NCBI GenBank assembly: GCA_937988885.1 | Contig: CALKHR010000134.1 | Span: 1-8,838 of the forward strand | From: an uncultured Roseiflexaceae bacterium | Lineage (GTDB): Bacteria; Chloroflexota; Chloroflexia; Chloroflexales; Roseiflexaceae | DNA length: 8,838 nucleotides | Direction: 5' to 3' | Part shown: in pieces, positions 1 through 6,102 of the stretch | Numbering within the stretch: the first letter of the stretch is position 1 | Layout: each line of letters starts with the position of its first letter | Notes under the pieces: model-generated | Seen by the model: only the letters and a program-made list of their open reading frames with translations | What the model was told of the DNA's origin: nothing | Database searches by the model: none | Program-made: the position numbers and the translations under genes

Positions 1-36
1 TGTCGATTGAGTAACAAAGCATCTCGTCGCTCAAGA

Positions 37-83
37 GTCATTCTGAACGAGTGCGCAGCACGAAGTGAAGAATCTCATCGTCC
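37..83 (+). repeat. Partial copy of a MITE-like intergenic repeat
   Basis: The segment opens with GTCATTCTGAACGAG and ends with GAAGAATCTCATCGTCC. It matches the general form GTCATT-TCGA/CTGA-...-GCGA-GAA-ATCTCGTCGTCC, which I recognise as a short intergenic repeat found in many bacterial genomes. The element at 350-465 contains the same blocks on the opposite strand. An ATCTCGTCG block lies just to the left (21-29), so this copy may begin before or near the window edge. It carries no coding capacity. Confidence 0.5.
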
Positions 84-130
84 CATCCAGCCTTGAACGT
101 TTGGTTGCATTCACCATGTGTGTTTTAATC

Positions 131-148
131 CACAGATTTCACAGATTA
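131..148 (+). repeat. Tandem 9-mer, two copies
   Basis: CACAGATTT is followed directly by CACAGATTA, in a TTTTAATC...TTTTATTT context. This is the form of a widespread intergenic repeat motif in bacterial genomes. It lies between the two MITE-like copies and has no evident gene association. Confidence 0.5.
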
Positions 149-349
149 TTTTATTTCGTTATGGTGATATCCGGTATGGAGAGAAGCAGAAATGCTCACG
201 GCAGTGTGATCCGCTCCATTTTGCTTTGTTCACCCAGTCATACTAAATCTGATTCGACAGTAGCTCTATCCAAGCTGTTTTAGCCTACGGCAGCAATGCA
301 GAACCGCACTATTGAGTAGATGCGCCTCTTTCCTGTCAACGAAAAGCAC

Positions 350-465
350 TGTCATCTCGAACGGTCGAAGCCCTGAGCGAAGCGATTGGGGAGCGATCTC
401 AAATCGTATGGCAATGCAGGACGACGAGATTTCTCGCGTCGCCTAGCGGCTTGCTCGAAATGACA
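350..465 (-). repeat. MITE-like element with terminal inverted repeats, 116 bp
   Basis: The left end TGTCATCTCGAAC (350-362) and the right end GCTCGAAATGACA (453-465) are inverted repeats matching at 11 of 13 positions. Read on the - strand, the right half gives GTCATTTCGAGC, then GCGAGAAATCTCGTCGTCC, the same blocks as in the copy at 37-83. The element is too short to code for a transposase, so it would have to move, or have moved, with a transposase from elsewhere. No target-site duplication is clear. It could instead be a structured intergenic repeat that was never a transposon. Confidence 0.55.
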
Positions 466-540
466 ATGAGAACAGTGAAAAAACGATGCACTAAAACCGC
501 TTTTCAATAACAATAATTCTGTCAGATTTGGTATGACCGT

Positions 541-564
541 GTCACCAAGTCACCTTGTCATTCC
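541..564 (+). repeat. Degenerate 8-mer direct repeat, three units
   Basis: The units GTCACCAA, GTCACCTT and GTCATTCC follow each other without gaps. Similar short arrays built on GTCACC/GGTGAC occur between genes in many bacteria. No function can be assigned. Confidence 0.45.
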
Positions 565-754
565 AACAAATGGGATCACTCACATTCGTTTCAAGCTAAA
601 ACTGCTTCGATAGAACACATTCCTCAGCCAAACCCGGGTTATGCGTAGCAATTGCGCCAAAAATACATTTATTTCCACTCATAAAATACATTAGATTCCA
701 CGTATTTTACAAAATCGAGTATCATAAAACCACCCAAGCGATCTCTCACAATTA

Positions 755-760
755 AAGGAG
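755..760 (+). promoter_or_regulatory. Ribosome binding site of the enolase-family gene
   Basis: AAGGAG lies 10 nt upstream of the ATG at 771. An earlier ATG at 763 sits only 2 nt behind this site and opens a three-codon frame (ATG GAG CTA TGA), whose stop overlaps the real start as ATGA. The spacing favours 771 as the true start. Confidence 0.75.
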
Positions 761-770
761 CAATGGAGCT

Positions 771-1961
771 ATGAAGATCACCGATCTCAAATGCACGATG
801 CTCGGCGCGAATCCGGTCGTTCGGATTACCACCGACGAGGGTATCAGCGGACTTGGCGCGGTGGAGACCTACAAGCCGTATATCGGCCCGTATGTCCAGT
901 TCTACAAGCAGATGATCGTTGGTGAGGACCCCACGAATGTCGAGCGCGTGATGATGCGCATCCGTCAGATGGGGGCGTTCAAGCCTTGGGGCGCTGCTGT
1001 AAGCGCTATCGAGATCGCATTGTGGGATATTGCGGGTAAAGCGGCAGGGTTGCCAGTGTACAAGTTGCTGGGCGGCAAGGTGCGCGATAAGGTGCGCGTC
1101 TACAACGGGGCGATCCGCTCACCGATGAAGGGGCAGAATCCCGAGGACTACGCCGAGGCGGTGGCGAAGATGAAGACGCTGCCGGAGGGCTTCACGATCG
1201 TGAAGCAGGCCATCTCCTTCCATAGCCCGATGGTGAGCCAAGTGCCCGATTACTTCTACGGCGAAGTGCAACCGATCGGTCGCCACCCGCACCGTGGCCT
1301 GCTCACCGAGCGCGGCCTGAAACATACCGTGGAGTGTGTGGCGGCGATGAAGGAGGTGCTGGGTGATGAGATCGGCTTGGCGCTCGACTGCGGCCCAGGC
1401 TGGACGCTGCCCGACGCGATCCGCTTTGCTGAGGCGGTGGCGCCCTACAATCTCCTGTGGCTCGAAGATATGCTGACGGGCGACTACAAGCCGTATGTGC
1501 AGCCAGAGCTGTACCGCGAGCTGACGCGCCGCAGCTCCACACCCATCCACACGGGCGAGCAGATCTACCTGCGCCAGAACTTCACCAGCCTGATCGAGTC
1601 GAACGCGGTGAACATCGTCGGCCCCGATCCCTGCGATGTGGGAGGTATCGCCGAACTGAAGTGGATCGCGGAGTACGCCGATCTTCACGGTATACTGATG
1701 GCACCGCACGGCACCGGCAACGGCTTGATCGGCTTGGCGGCGCTGGTGCAGGTCGCGGCGACGCTGCCGCAGAACTACATCGCGTTCGAGTATCCGATCG
1801 GGCAGCCGGATTGGTGGTACGATATTGTTGAGGGCTTACCACGCCCAATAGTACAAAATGGATTCATCGAGGTATGGGACCGACCAGGGTTGGGTATTGA
1901 GATCAACGCCGAGGCTGCGCGACAGTACCTACCCGAAGCAGACCGAGATTTCTTCGATTAA
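771..1961 (+). CDS. Mandelate racemase/muconate lactonizing enzyme family protein
   Basis: A 396-residue member of the enolase superfamily, of normal length for the family. These enzymes bind Mg2+ and abstract a proton alpha to a carboxylate, usually in cytosolic sugar-acid or related catabolism. The capping domain is residues 1-120, with the family signature around SAIEIALWDIAGK (78-90) and the LLGG at 99-102. In the barrel, the likely metal ligands are D206 (in LALDCG), E232 (WLEDM) and E263 (HTGEQ). The likely Asp-His dyad is D286 (GPDPCDVGG) with H313 (APHGTGNG). K145 (IVKQ) is the candidate second-strand base. The residue two after D206 is Gly, not the His of D-galactonate dehydratases, so that name should not be transferred. 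There is no sugar transporter or regulator beside it, so the substrate is unknown. A good RBS supports the start at 771. The family call is sure; the reaction is not. Confidence 0.9.
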   Translation: MKITDLKCTMLGANPVVRITTDEGISGLGAVETYKPYIGPYVQFYKQMIVGEDPTNVERVMMRIRQMGAFKPWGAAVSAIEIALWDIAGKAAGLPVYKLLGGKVRDKVRVYNGAIRSPMKGQNPEDYAEAVAKMKTLPEGFTIVKQAISFHSPMVSQVPDYFYGEVQPIGRHPHRGLLTERGLKHTVECVAAMKEVLGDEIGLALDCGPGWTLPDAIRFAEAVAPYNLLWLEDMLTGDYKPYVQPELYRELTRRSSTPIHTGEQIYLRQNFTSLIESNAVNIVGPDPCDVGGIAELKWIAEYADLHGILMAPHGTGNGLIGLAALVQVAATLPQNYIAFEYPIGQPDWWYDIVEGLPRPIVQNGFIEVWDRPGLGIEINAEAARQYLPEADRDFFD

Positions 1962-1979
1962 TTGTGGTGCGATTATGAT

Positions 1980-2020
1980 GGTGGACGGGTGTTTGAGCAT
2001 CTGTTGAAACGCCCGCCACC
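1980..2020. terminator. Hairpin between convergent genes (putative bidirectional terminator)
   Basis: GGTGG (1980-1984) pairs with CCACC (2016-2020), and CGGGTGTTT (1986-1994) pairs with AAACGCCCG (2007-2015). There is one bulged A, one G-T wobble and a 12-nt loop. It lies between the stop of the enolase-family gene (1961) and the stop of the - strand small gene (2028). No clear T-tract follows on either strand, so it may stall polymerase, protect 3' ends or depend on Rho rather than act as a classical intrinsic terminator. Confidence 0.55.
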
Positions 2021-2027
2021 GTAGTGG

Positions 2028-2174
2028 TTAGCCGAGCAACTGCATCACGACATAGGCGATTACGAGTAAAATACCTATGCTGATCGCGATGCGAAGCAGC
2101 CCTTTGACAATACGCCAAATCACCGAGAGGACAATCAAAACCACCAGAATCGTACCGATCGTTGTTATATCCAC
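2028..2174 (-). CDS. Small two-helix membrane protein, 48 residues, unknown function
   Basis: A short frame read from a GTG at 2174 to the TAA at 2028. The product begins MDITTIGTIL and is almost wholly hydrophobic. One predicted membrane helix covers about residues 4-20 and another about 26-47, joined by a basic turn RIVKG (21-25). The open frame continues upstream to 2339, but that part is Cys/Arg-rich and unlike a protein, and GTG 2174 is the start that leaves only the hydrophobic part. The RBS is weak (GGTAGAG-like). An extended -10 box sits on the - strand at 2248-2256. The gene is divergent from hrcA and convergent with the enolase-family gene, so it is its own transcription unit. I do not recognise the family. 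The clean helix-turn-helix hydrophobicity argues that it is real; a shadow frame would not be expected to look like this. Confidence 0.6.
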   Translation of the reverse strand: MDITTIGTILVVLIVLSVIWRIVKGLLRIAISIGILLVIAYVVMQLLG

Positions 2175-2247
2175 ACGCTCTACCGTTCTATTCTGTTCCG
2201 CTTGCCACGAGCAAATCGAGTGCCAAGCGCTGTGCAAGTAGGCGCAC

Positions 2248-2256
2248 ATTCTAGCA
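2248..2256 (-). promoter_or_regulatory. Extended -10 promoter of the small membrane protein gene
   Basis: On the - strand the sequence reads TGC-TAGAAT, an extended -10 element (TGn plus a hexamer matching TATAAT at 4 of 6). No good -35 is seen, which is tolerable for extended -10 promoters. Transcription would start near 2241 and give a 5' leader of about 65 nt before the GTG at 2174. The region is shared back to back with the hrcA promoter. Confidence 0.35.
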
Positions 2257-2276
2257 TAACACCAACACGCAGCGCG

Positions 2277-2305
2277 TTGAAGATCCATTCGAGTCGTGGT
2301 ACAAT
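2277..2305 (+). promoter_or_regulatory. Sigma-70-type promoter of the hrcA operon
   Basis: TTGAAG (2277-2282) and TACAAT (2300-2305) are separated by exactly 17 bp, a near-consensus housekeeping promoter. The predicted start is near 2312, about 45 bp before the CIRCE operator. HrcA/CIRCE operons normally use the housekeeping sigma factor, which agrees. A weaker TAAACT at 2345-2350 would put the start right at CIRCE, but it has no matching -35. Confidence 0.6.
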
Positions 2306-2356
2306 AGCCGATGGTAGGCGTGCGCAATCGGCACGCCAATCATTTAAACTAGCGGT

Positions 2357-2383
2357 TTAGCACTCGTTCATCAGGAGTGCTAA
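2357..2383 (+). promoter_or_regulatory. CIRCE operator, HrcA binding site
   Basis: TTAGCACTC (2357-2365), a 9-nt spacer, and GAGTGCTAA (2375-2383) form the perfect 9-N9-9 inverted repeat of CIRCE. HrcA dimers bind this site and block transcription of chaperone operons; when HrcA is unfolded or not activated by GroEL, the operon opens. The site lies 30 bp before the hrcA start and downstream of the likely promoter, so it would also form a hairpin at the 5' end of the mRNA. The operon is therefore self-repressed by its first gene. Confidence 0.97.
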
Positions 2384-2412
2384 ACAAACCATTAAACACG
2401 GAGTATCTGCGT

Positions 2413-3483
2413 ATGGCGGCGGAGATGACCGAGCGTCGCCGGCTTCTCCTCAAGCTGGTGATCCAGGAATACATTGAACATCCCGAGCCTACTGGTGTTG
2501 GTTCGGAAACGTTGGTGCGCAAGTATGGCCTGAATGTCTCATCGGCGACTGTGCGCAACGAACTTTCCGCGCTTGAAGAGCTGGGGTATCTCACTCACTG
2601 GCACACATCGGCAGGTCGTGTACCGACCGACGCAGGCTATCGTTATTTTGTTGAAAATCTGATGGAGCGCACCGCGCTTTCGCCAACCGAACAGCGCATG
2701 ATTCGGCATCAGTTCTATCAGGTGCGTTCCGAGCTTGATCAGTGGATTCAGTTGGCAGGCGCCGTGTTGGCCCGCACAGCTCAGAACGCTTCCGTCGTCA
2801 CAGCCCCACGCGCTTACCAATCTCGATTCAAGCATCTCGAACTGATCTCGATCCACGATGTGACCGTGCTGATGGTGCTCGTGCTTCACGATGGCACAGT
2901 CCGTCAGCAGACACTCACTATTGATACTGCTCGCACGCAGGAGGAGTTGAGCCGAAGCGCCGCGCGCATCAACGAATACAGTTACGATGCTTCGGTAGCT
3001 AAGCTCGAAGAGTACCTAGCTGATCGGAGTGTGTATCTGCCCACGCTCGATGATCTTGAGTTGCAGGTCGTCGAATTGGTCTCCAAATCGATGCGTCAAC
3101 TCGATGAGCAATTCAACGAGCAGATTCATAGCGATGGTCTGATCGAAATCTTGAGTCAGCCTGAGTTTGTGCAGATCGCCCGTGTGCGCCAGGTGCTAGA
3201 ACTGCTGCAGAACGGCAAAGGCCTTGGGCCACTGATCCCCCAAGCGTTAGCACGCGAAGGTGTGCAGGTGGTGATCGGCGGCGAACACAGCCAAGACGAA
3301 ATGCGCGAATACAGTGTGGTGCTGGCGCGCTACGGCGTCACTGGCGAGGTAGCGGGTGTGGTTGGCGTGATCGGCCCGACCCGTATGCCCTACCCACGCA
3401 CTATCTCGACGGTGCGCTACATCTCAACCGTGATGAGCGACCTACTCGGCGCGCTCTACGGCACAGACACAAGTAACCGCTAA
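2413..3483 (+). CDS. hrcA: Heat-inducible transcription repressor HrcA
   Basis: A 356-residue repressor of class I heat-shock genes, close to the usual 340-350. The N-terminal winged helix (about 5-75) contains LTERRR-like MTERRRLLLKLVIQEYIEH and the recognition region SSATVRNELSALEELGYL, followed by the wing HTSAGRVPTDAGYRYF. The central GAF-like region follows. The C-terminal family block has VVIGGEHSQ (286-294) and GPTRMPYPRTISTVRYIS (321-338). The frame is open back to a GTG at 2377, but that GTG lies inside CIRCE. ATG 2413 is preceded by GGAG at 2400-2403 with a 9-nt gap and is the preferred start; ATG 2425 is also possible. It is first in the operon, so it controls its own amount through CIRCE. 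Cytosolic; its activity is usually kept up by GroEL, which is not in this window. Confidence 0.97.
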   Translation: MAAEMTERRRLLLKLVIQEYIEHPEPTGVGSETLVRKYGLNVSSATVRNELSALEELGYLTHWHTSAGRVPTDAGYRYFVENLMERTALSPTEQRMIRHQFYQVRSELDQWIQLAGAVLARTAQNASVVTAPRAYQSRFKHLELISIHDVTVLMVLVLHDGTVRQQTLTIDTARTQEELSRSAARINEYSYDASVAKLEEYLADRSVYLPTLDDLELQVVELVSKSMRQLDEQFNEQIHSDGLIEILSQPEFVQIARVRQVLELLQNGKGLGPLIPQALAREGVQVVIGGEHSQDEMREYSVVLARYGVTGEVAGVVGVIGPTRMPYPRTISTVRYISTVMSDLLGALYGTDTSNR

Positions 3484-3571
3484 ACTTGGCAACAATCGCC
3501 GAGTTTGAGCGTCTAAGCAGAGTTGCATCTGCTCAATACATAAGAAATCTCAACACTTCACCTGATAGTGT

Positions 3572-3577
3572 AGGAGG
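3572..3577 (+). promoter_or_regulatory. Ribosome binding site that fixes the grpE start
   Basis: A perfect AGGAGG is placed 10 nt before ATG 3588. The frame is open back to a TTG at 3486, but nothing resembling an RBS precedes that codon, and the added 34 residues do not look like GrpE. The site therefore decides the start. Confidence 0.85.
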
Positions 3578-3587
3578 AATAGAGGAG

Positions 3588-4145
3588 ATGTCTGAGGAAT
3601 TGAACCAGAACGAGAACCAAATCGAGAACGAGAGCCAAAACGAAACCCCGAACGAAACTCCTGTGGAGCAAGCAGCGCCCACAGTGGAAGAGTTACAGGC
3701 ACGCATTGCACAACTCGAGCAAGAGAACGAGGAGAATCGCAATCAGTGGCTGCGTGCTGTAGCTGACTATAAAAACTTCAAGCGCCGCACCGATCAAGAA
3801 CGCGCTGAGCTCATTCGTGGTGCTAGCGCCGGGCTGCTGCTGAAGCTGCTGCCCGTTCTCGACGATTTCGAGCGGGCCACTGCGAGTGCCAGCGACGAAA
3901 TCGCTAGTTCCTCCTGGTTCGAAGGCATCCGTCTGATCGGCCAAAAGCTGCAAACGGTCCTTGAAAGCGAGGGCGTCTCCCCCATTGATGCGATCGGCAA
4001 AGAGTTCGATCCGAACCTGCACGAAGCTGTCATCTACGAGGATGCGGGTGACGGGACAAGTATGGTGATAGCTGAGCTACAAAAAGGCTATATGCTCCGC
4101 GATCGCGTGCTGCGGCCTAGTATGGTAAAAGTAGGAAAGGCCTAA
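3588..4145 (+). CDS. grpE: GrpE, nucleotide exchange factor of DnaK
   Basis: A 185-residue cochaperone that opens the DnaK nucleotide pocket so that ADP leaves and ATP re-binds, resetting the chaperone cycle in the cytosol. The first 30 residues are a low-complexity acidic/polar tail made of repeated NE/NQ units (NENQ, IENES, NETPNETP). A long coiled-coil helix follows (about 32-80; VEELQARIAQLEQENEENRNQ), with the family stretch WLRAVADYKNFKRRT at 54-68. The C-terminal beta domain carries the GrpE signature from about 137 to 182: GKEFDPNLHEAV, then ELQKGYMLRDRVLRPSMVKV. The tail-coil-beta order and the length are normal. The gap to hrcA is 104 bp with no convincing promoter, so it is read as part of the hrcA operon. 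Confidence 0.97.
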   Translation: MSEELNQNENQIENESQNETPNETPVEQAAPTVEELQARIAQLEQENEENRNQWLRAVADYKNFKRRTDQERAELIRGASAGLLLKLLPVLDDFERATASASDEIASSSWFEGIRLIGQKLQTVLESEGVSPIDAIGKEFDPNLHEAVIYEDAGDGTSMVIAELQKGYMLRDRVLRPSMVKVGKA

Positions 4146-4203
4146 GAACAAGGAGTATCGCGAATCTCGCGATTTGGTCATTGTTCCCTGAATTCTTTGT
4201 TCT
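4145..4203 (+). other. RNA hairpin region between grpE and dnaK
   Basis: ATCGCGA (4157-4163) and TCGCGAT (4167-4173) form a perfect 7-bp stem with a 3-nt loop. Outside it AGAACAA (4145-4151) can pair with TTGTTCT (4197-4203), or in a shorter form GAACAA (4146-4151) with TTGTTC (4181-4186). The distal arm ends directly against the dnaK Shine-Dalgarno AGGAG (4204-4208). There is no T-tract, so it is not a terminator. It could influence mRNA processing or the access of ribosomes to dnaK. Confidence 0.5.
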
Positions 4204-4220
4204 AGGAGAGTAGTAATCAT

Positions 4221-6089
4221 ATGGGAAAAGTTATTGGCATCGACTTGGGCACAACCAACTCGGTTGTAGCCGTGATGGAGGGTGGCGAGCCTGTCGTCAT
4301 CACAAACGCTGAGGGTAATCGCCTCACTCCGTCGGTTATCGCGATGAACAAGGCGGGAGAGCGCTTGGTGGGCCAAGTCGCCAAGCGCCAGGCCGTCACC
4401 AATCCCGAAAACACCATCTTTTCGGTGAAACGCTTTATGGGCCGCAAGTTGAACGACGCGGTTGTTCAACGCGATAAGGATCTGGTGCCATACAAGCTGG
4501 CCGAAGCCCCCAATGGCGATGTGCGCGTGGTGCTTGGTGGTCGCGAACACTCGCCGCAGGAAATTTCGGCGATGGTGCTCCAGAAGCTCAAGGCCGATGC
4601 CGAGGCGTATTTGGGCGAGAGCGTCACGCAGGCCGTTATCACCGTACCCGCCTATTTCAACGATAGCCAGCGCCAGGCAACCAAAGACGCAGGTAAGATT
4701 GCCGGTCTCGAAGTGTTGCGCATCATCAACGAGCCAACCGCTTCGGCGCTGGCCTACGGTCTCGATAAACAGGGCAAGGATCAGACGATCGTTGTCTACG
4801 ACTTGGGCGGCGGTACGTTCGATATTTCGGTGCTCGAGCTTGGCGATGGCGTGTTCGAAGTGAAGGCCACCAACGGCGATACCCACCTCGGTGGCGATGA
4901 CTTCGACCAGCGCATTATCGATTGGCTCTGCACCGAGTTCCGCAAGGAGACCAATATCGACCTGCGCAACGACCGCACCGCTCTGCAGCGCCTCAAAGAA
5001 GCTGCCGAGAAGGCGAAGATGGAACTCTCGACGGTGATGCAGACGGAGATCAACCTGCCGTTTATCACCGCCGATGCCAGTGGCCCACGCCACCTGAATA
5101 TCACGCTGTCGCGCTCGAAGCTCGAACAGCTCACCAGCGACCTGATCGAGCGCACGATCATCCCCGTCAAGCAGGCTCTGGCCGATGCTGGGCTGCGCCC
5201 CAACGACATCGACGAGGTGATCTTGGTCGGCGGTCAGACCCGCATGCCCGCCGTGCAGGAGGCTGTGCGCCGCTACTTCAACCGCGATCCACATAAGGGC
5301 GTCAACCCCGATGAGGTCGTGGCGATCGGTGCTGCTATCCAGGCAGGTGTGTTGGCTGGCGATGTGAAGGATGTGTTGCTCCTCGACGTGACCCCGCTCA
5401 CGCTGGGTATCGAGACGCTCGGTGGCGTGATGACGCCGCTGATCGAGCGCAACACCACGATCCCCACTCGCAAGAGCCAGGTGTTCTCAACCGCCAGCGA
5501 CAACCAATCCAGCGTCGAGATCCACGTGCTCCAGGGTGAGCGCGCCGAGGCCCGCTTGAACAAGTCGCTCGGCAAGTTCGTGCTCGACGGCATCCCACCC
5601 GCGCCACGCGGCGTGCCGCAGATCGAAGTGACGTTCGACATCGATGCGAACGGTATCGTCAACGTCACCGCGCTCGACAAGGCCACGGGCAAGAAACAGC
5701 ATATCACGATCACCGCTTCCTCGGGCTTGAGCGACGAAGAGATCGCTCAGATGGTCAAGGACGCCGAAATGCACGCCGAGGAGGACAAGCGCCGACGCGA
5801 GTTGATCAACGAGCGTAACCAAGCCGATACGCTGATCTACACTGCTGAAAAGACGCTTCGCGAAAGCGGTGACAAGGTCGAAAAGCATCTGCGCGACGAC
5901 GTTGAGTCGAAGATCGCAGCATTGCGCCAAGTGCTCAGCGACGAGGACCTGGATCAAATCCGCAACCGCACAGCCGAGCTATCGGTGGCGTTGCAGCAGA
6001 TCGGCCAGGCCCTCTACAACGAGACGAACCAGGCCAGTGGCGATGCTAATGACGCAGACGTCACCGAAGGCGAATACAAAGTTGATTAA
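4221..6089 (+). CDS. dnaK: Chaperone protein DnaK (Hsp70)
   Basis: A 622-residue Hsp70, a normal length. It binds exposed hydrophobic segments of unfolded proteins in an ATP-driven cycle in the cytosol. The ATPase domain has the phosphate-1 loop IDLGTTNS (7-14), NEPTASALAYG (170-180), DLGGGTFD (194-201) and VILVGGQTRMPAVQE (333-347). The hydrophobic linker DVLLLDVTPL is at 384-393. The substrate-binding beta domain follows to about 500, then the helical lid, rich in charged residues. The tail ends DVTEGEYKVD, a diverged form of the acidic bacterial C-terminus. ATG 4221 has AGGAG at 4204-4208 and gives the canonical MGKVIGIDLGTT start. It lies 75 bp after grpE and 83 bp before dnaJ, both gaps carrying RNA hairpins. 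Regulation is through CIRCE upstream of hrcA; no second CIRCE is seen here. Confidence 0.98.
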   Translation: MGKVIGIDLGTTNSVVAVMEGGEPVVITNAEGNRLTPSVIAMNKAGERLVGQVAKRQAVTNPENTIFSVKRFMGRKLNDAVVQRDKDLVPYKLAEAPNGDVRVVLGGREHSPQEISAMVLQKLKADAEAYLGESVTQAVITVPAYFNDSQRQATKDAGKIAGLEVLRIINEPTASALAYGLDKQGKDQTIVVYDLGGGTFDISVLELGDGVFEVKATNGDTHLGGDDFDQRIIDWLCTEFRKETNIDLRNDRTALQRLKEAAEKAKMELSTVMQTEINLPFITADASGPRHLNITLSRSKLEQLTSDLIERTIIPVKQALADAGLRPNDIDEVILVGGQTRMPAVQEAVRRYFNRDPHKGVNPDEVVAIGAAIQAGVLAGDVKDVLLLDVTPLTLGIETLGGVMTPLIERNTTIPTRKSQVFSTASDNQSSVEIHVLQGERAEARLNKSLGKFVLDGIPPAPRGVPQIEVTFDIDANGIVNVTALDKATGKKQHITITASSGLSDEEIAQMVKDAEMHAEEDKRRRELINERNQADTLIYTAEKTLRESGDKVEKHLRDDVESKIAALRQVLSDEDLDQIRNRTAELSVALQQIGQALYNETNQASGDANDADVTEGEYKVD

Positions 6090-6102
6090 CATTTAGGTTT
6101 TG

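Larger units (their letters stand above)
1..770. other. Gene-poor, AT-rich intergenic region with dispersed repeats
   Basis: No convincing gene is visible in this stretch. The only open frame of note (65-283, 72 codons) starts inside a repeat, has no Shine-Dalgarno sequence and an uncharacteristic composition. The stretch is AT-richer than the genes that follow. It contains two relatives of a MITE-like repeat (37-83 and 350-465), a tandem 9-mer (131-148), a degenerate 8-mer array (541-564) and a 10-bp palindrome (631-640). The last 120 bases are strongly AT-rich and probably hold the promoter of the gene at 771, but no hexamer pair there is good enough to call. Confidence 0.7.

Noticed and set aside
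65..283. 72-codon frame on the + strand
   Set aside because: It begins inside a repeat, has no RBS, crosses the tandem 9-mer and resembles no protein.
1119..1709. 196-codon frame opposite the enolase-family gene
   Set aside because: Antisense shadow of a well-supported gene in GC-rich DNA, with no RBS or recognisable motif.
2175..2339. Upstream extension of the small membrane protein on the - strand
   Set aside because: The added 55 residues are Cys/Arg/His-rich, not protein-like, and overlap the hrcA promoter.
4190..4195. GAATTC palindrome before dnaK
   Set aside because: A single restriction-type hexamer expected by chance; no supporting context.
4077..5294. 405-codon frame antisense to dnaK
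   Set aside because: Long open antisense frames opposite dnaK are a known by-product of its codon use; DnaK on the other strand is certain and this frame shows no domain.
5487..5957. 156-codon antisense frame in the 3' part of dnaK
   Set aside because: Shadow of the dnaK lid region, with no independent signal.
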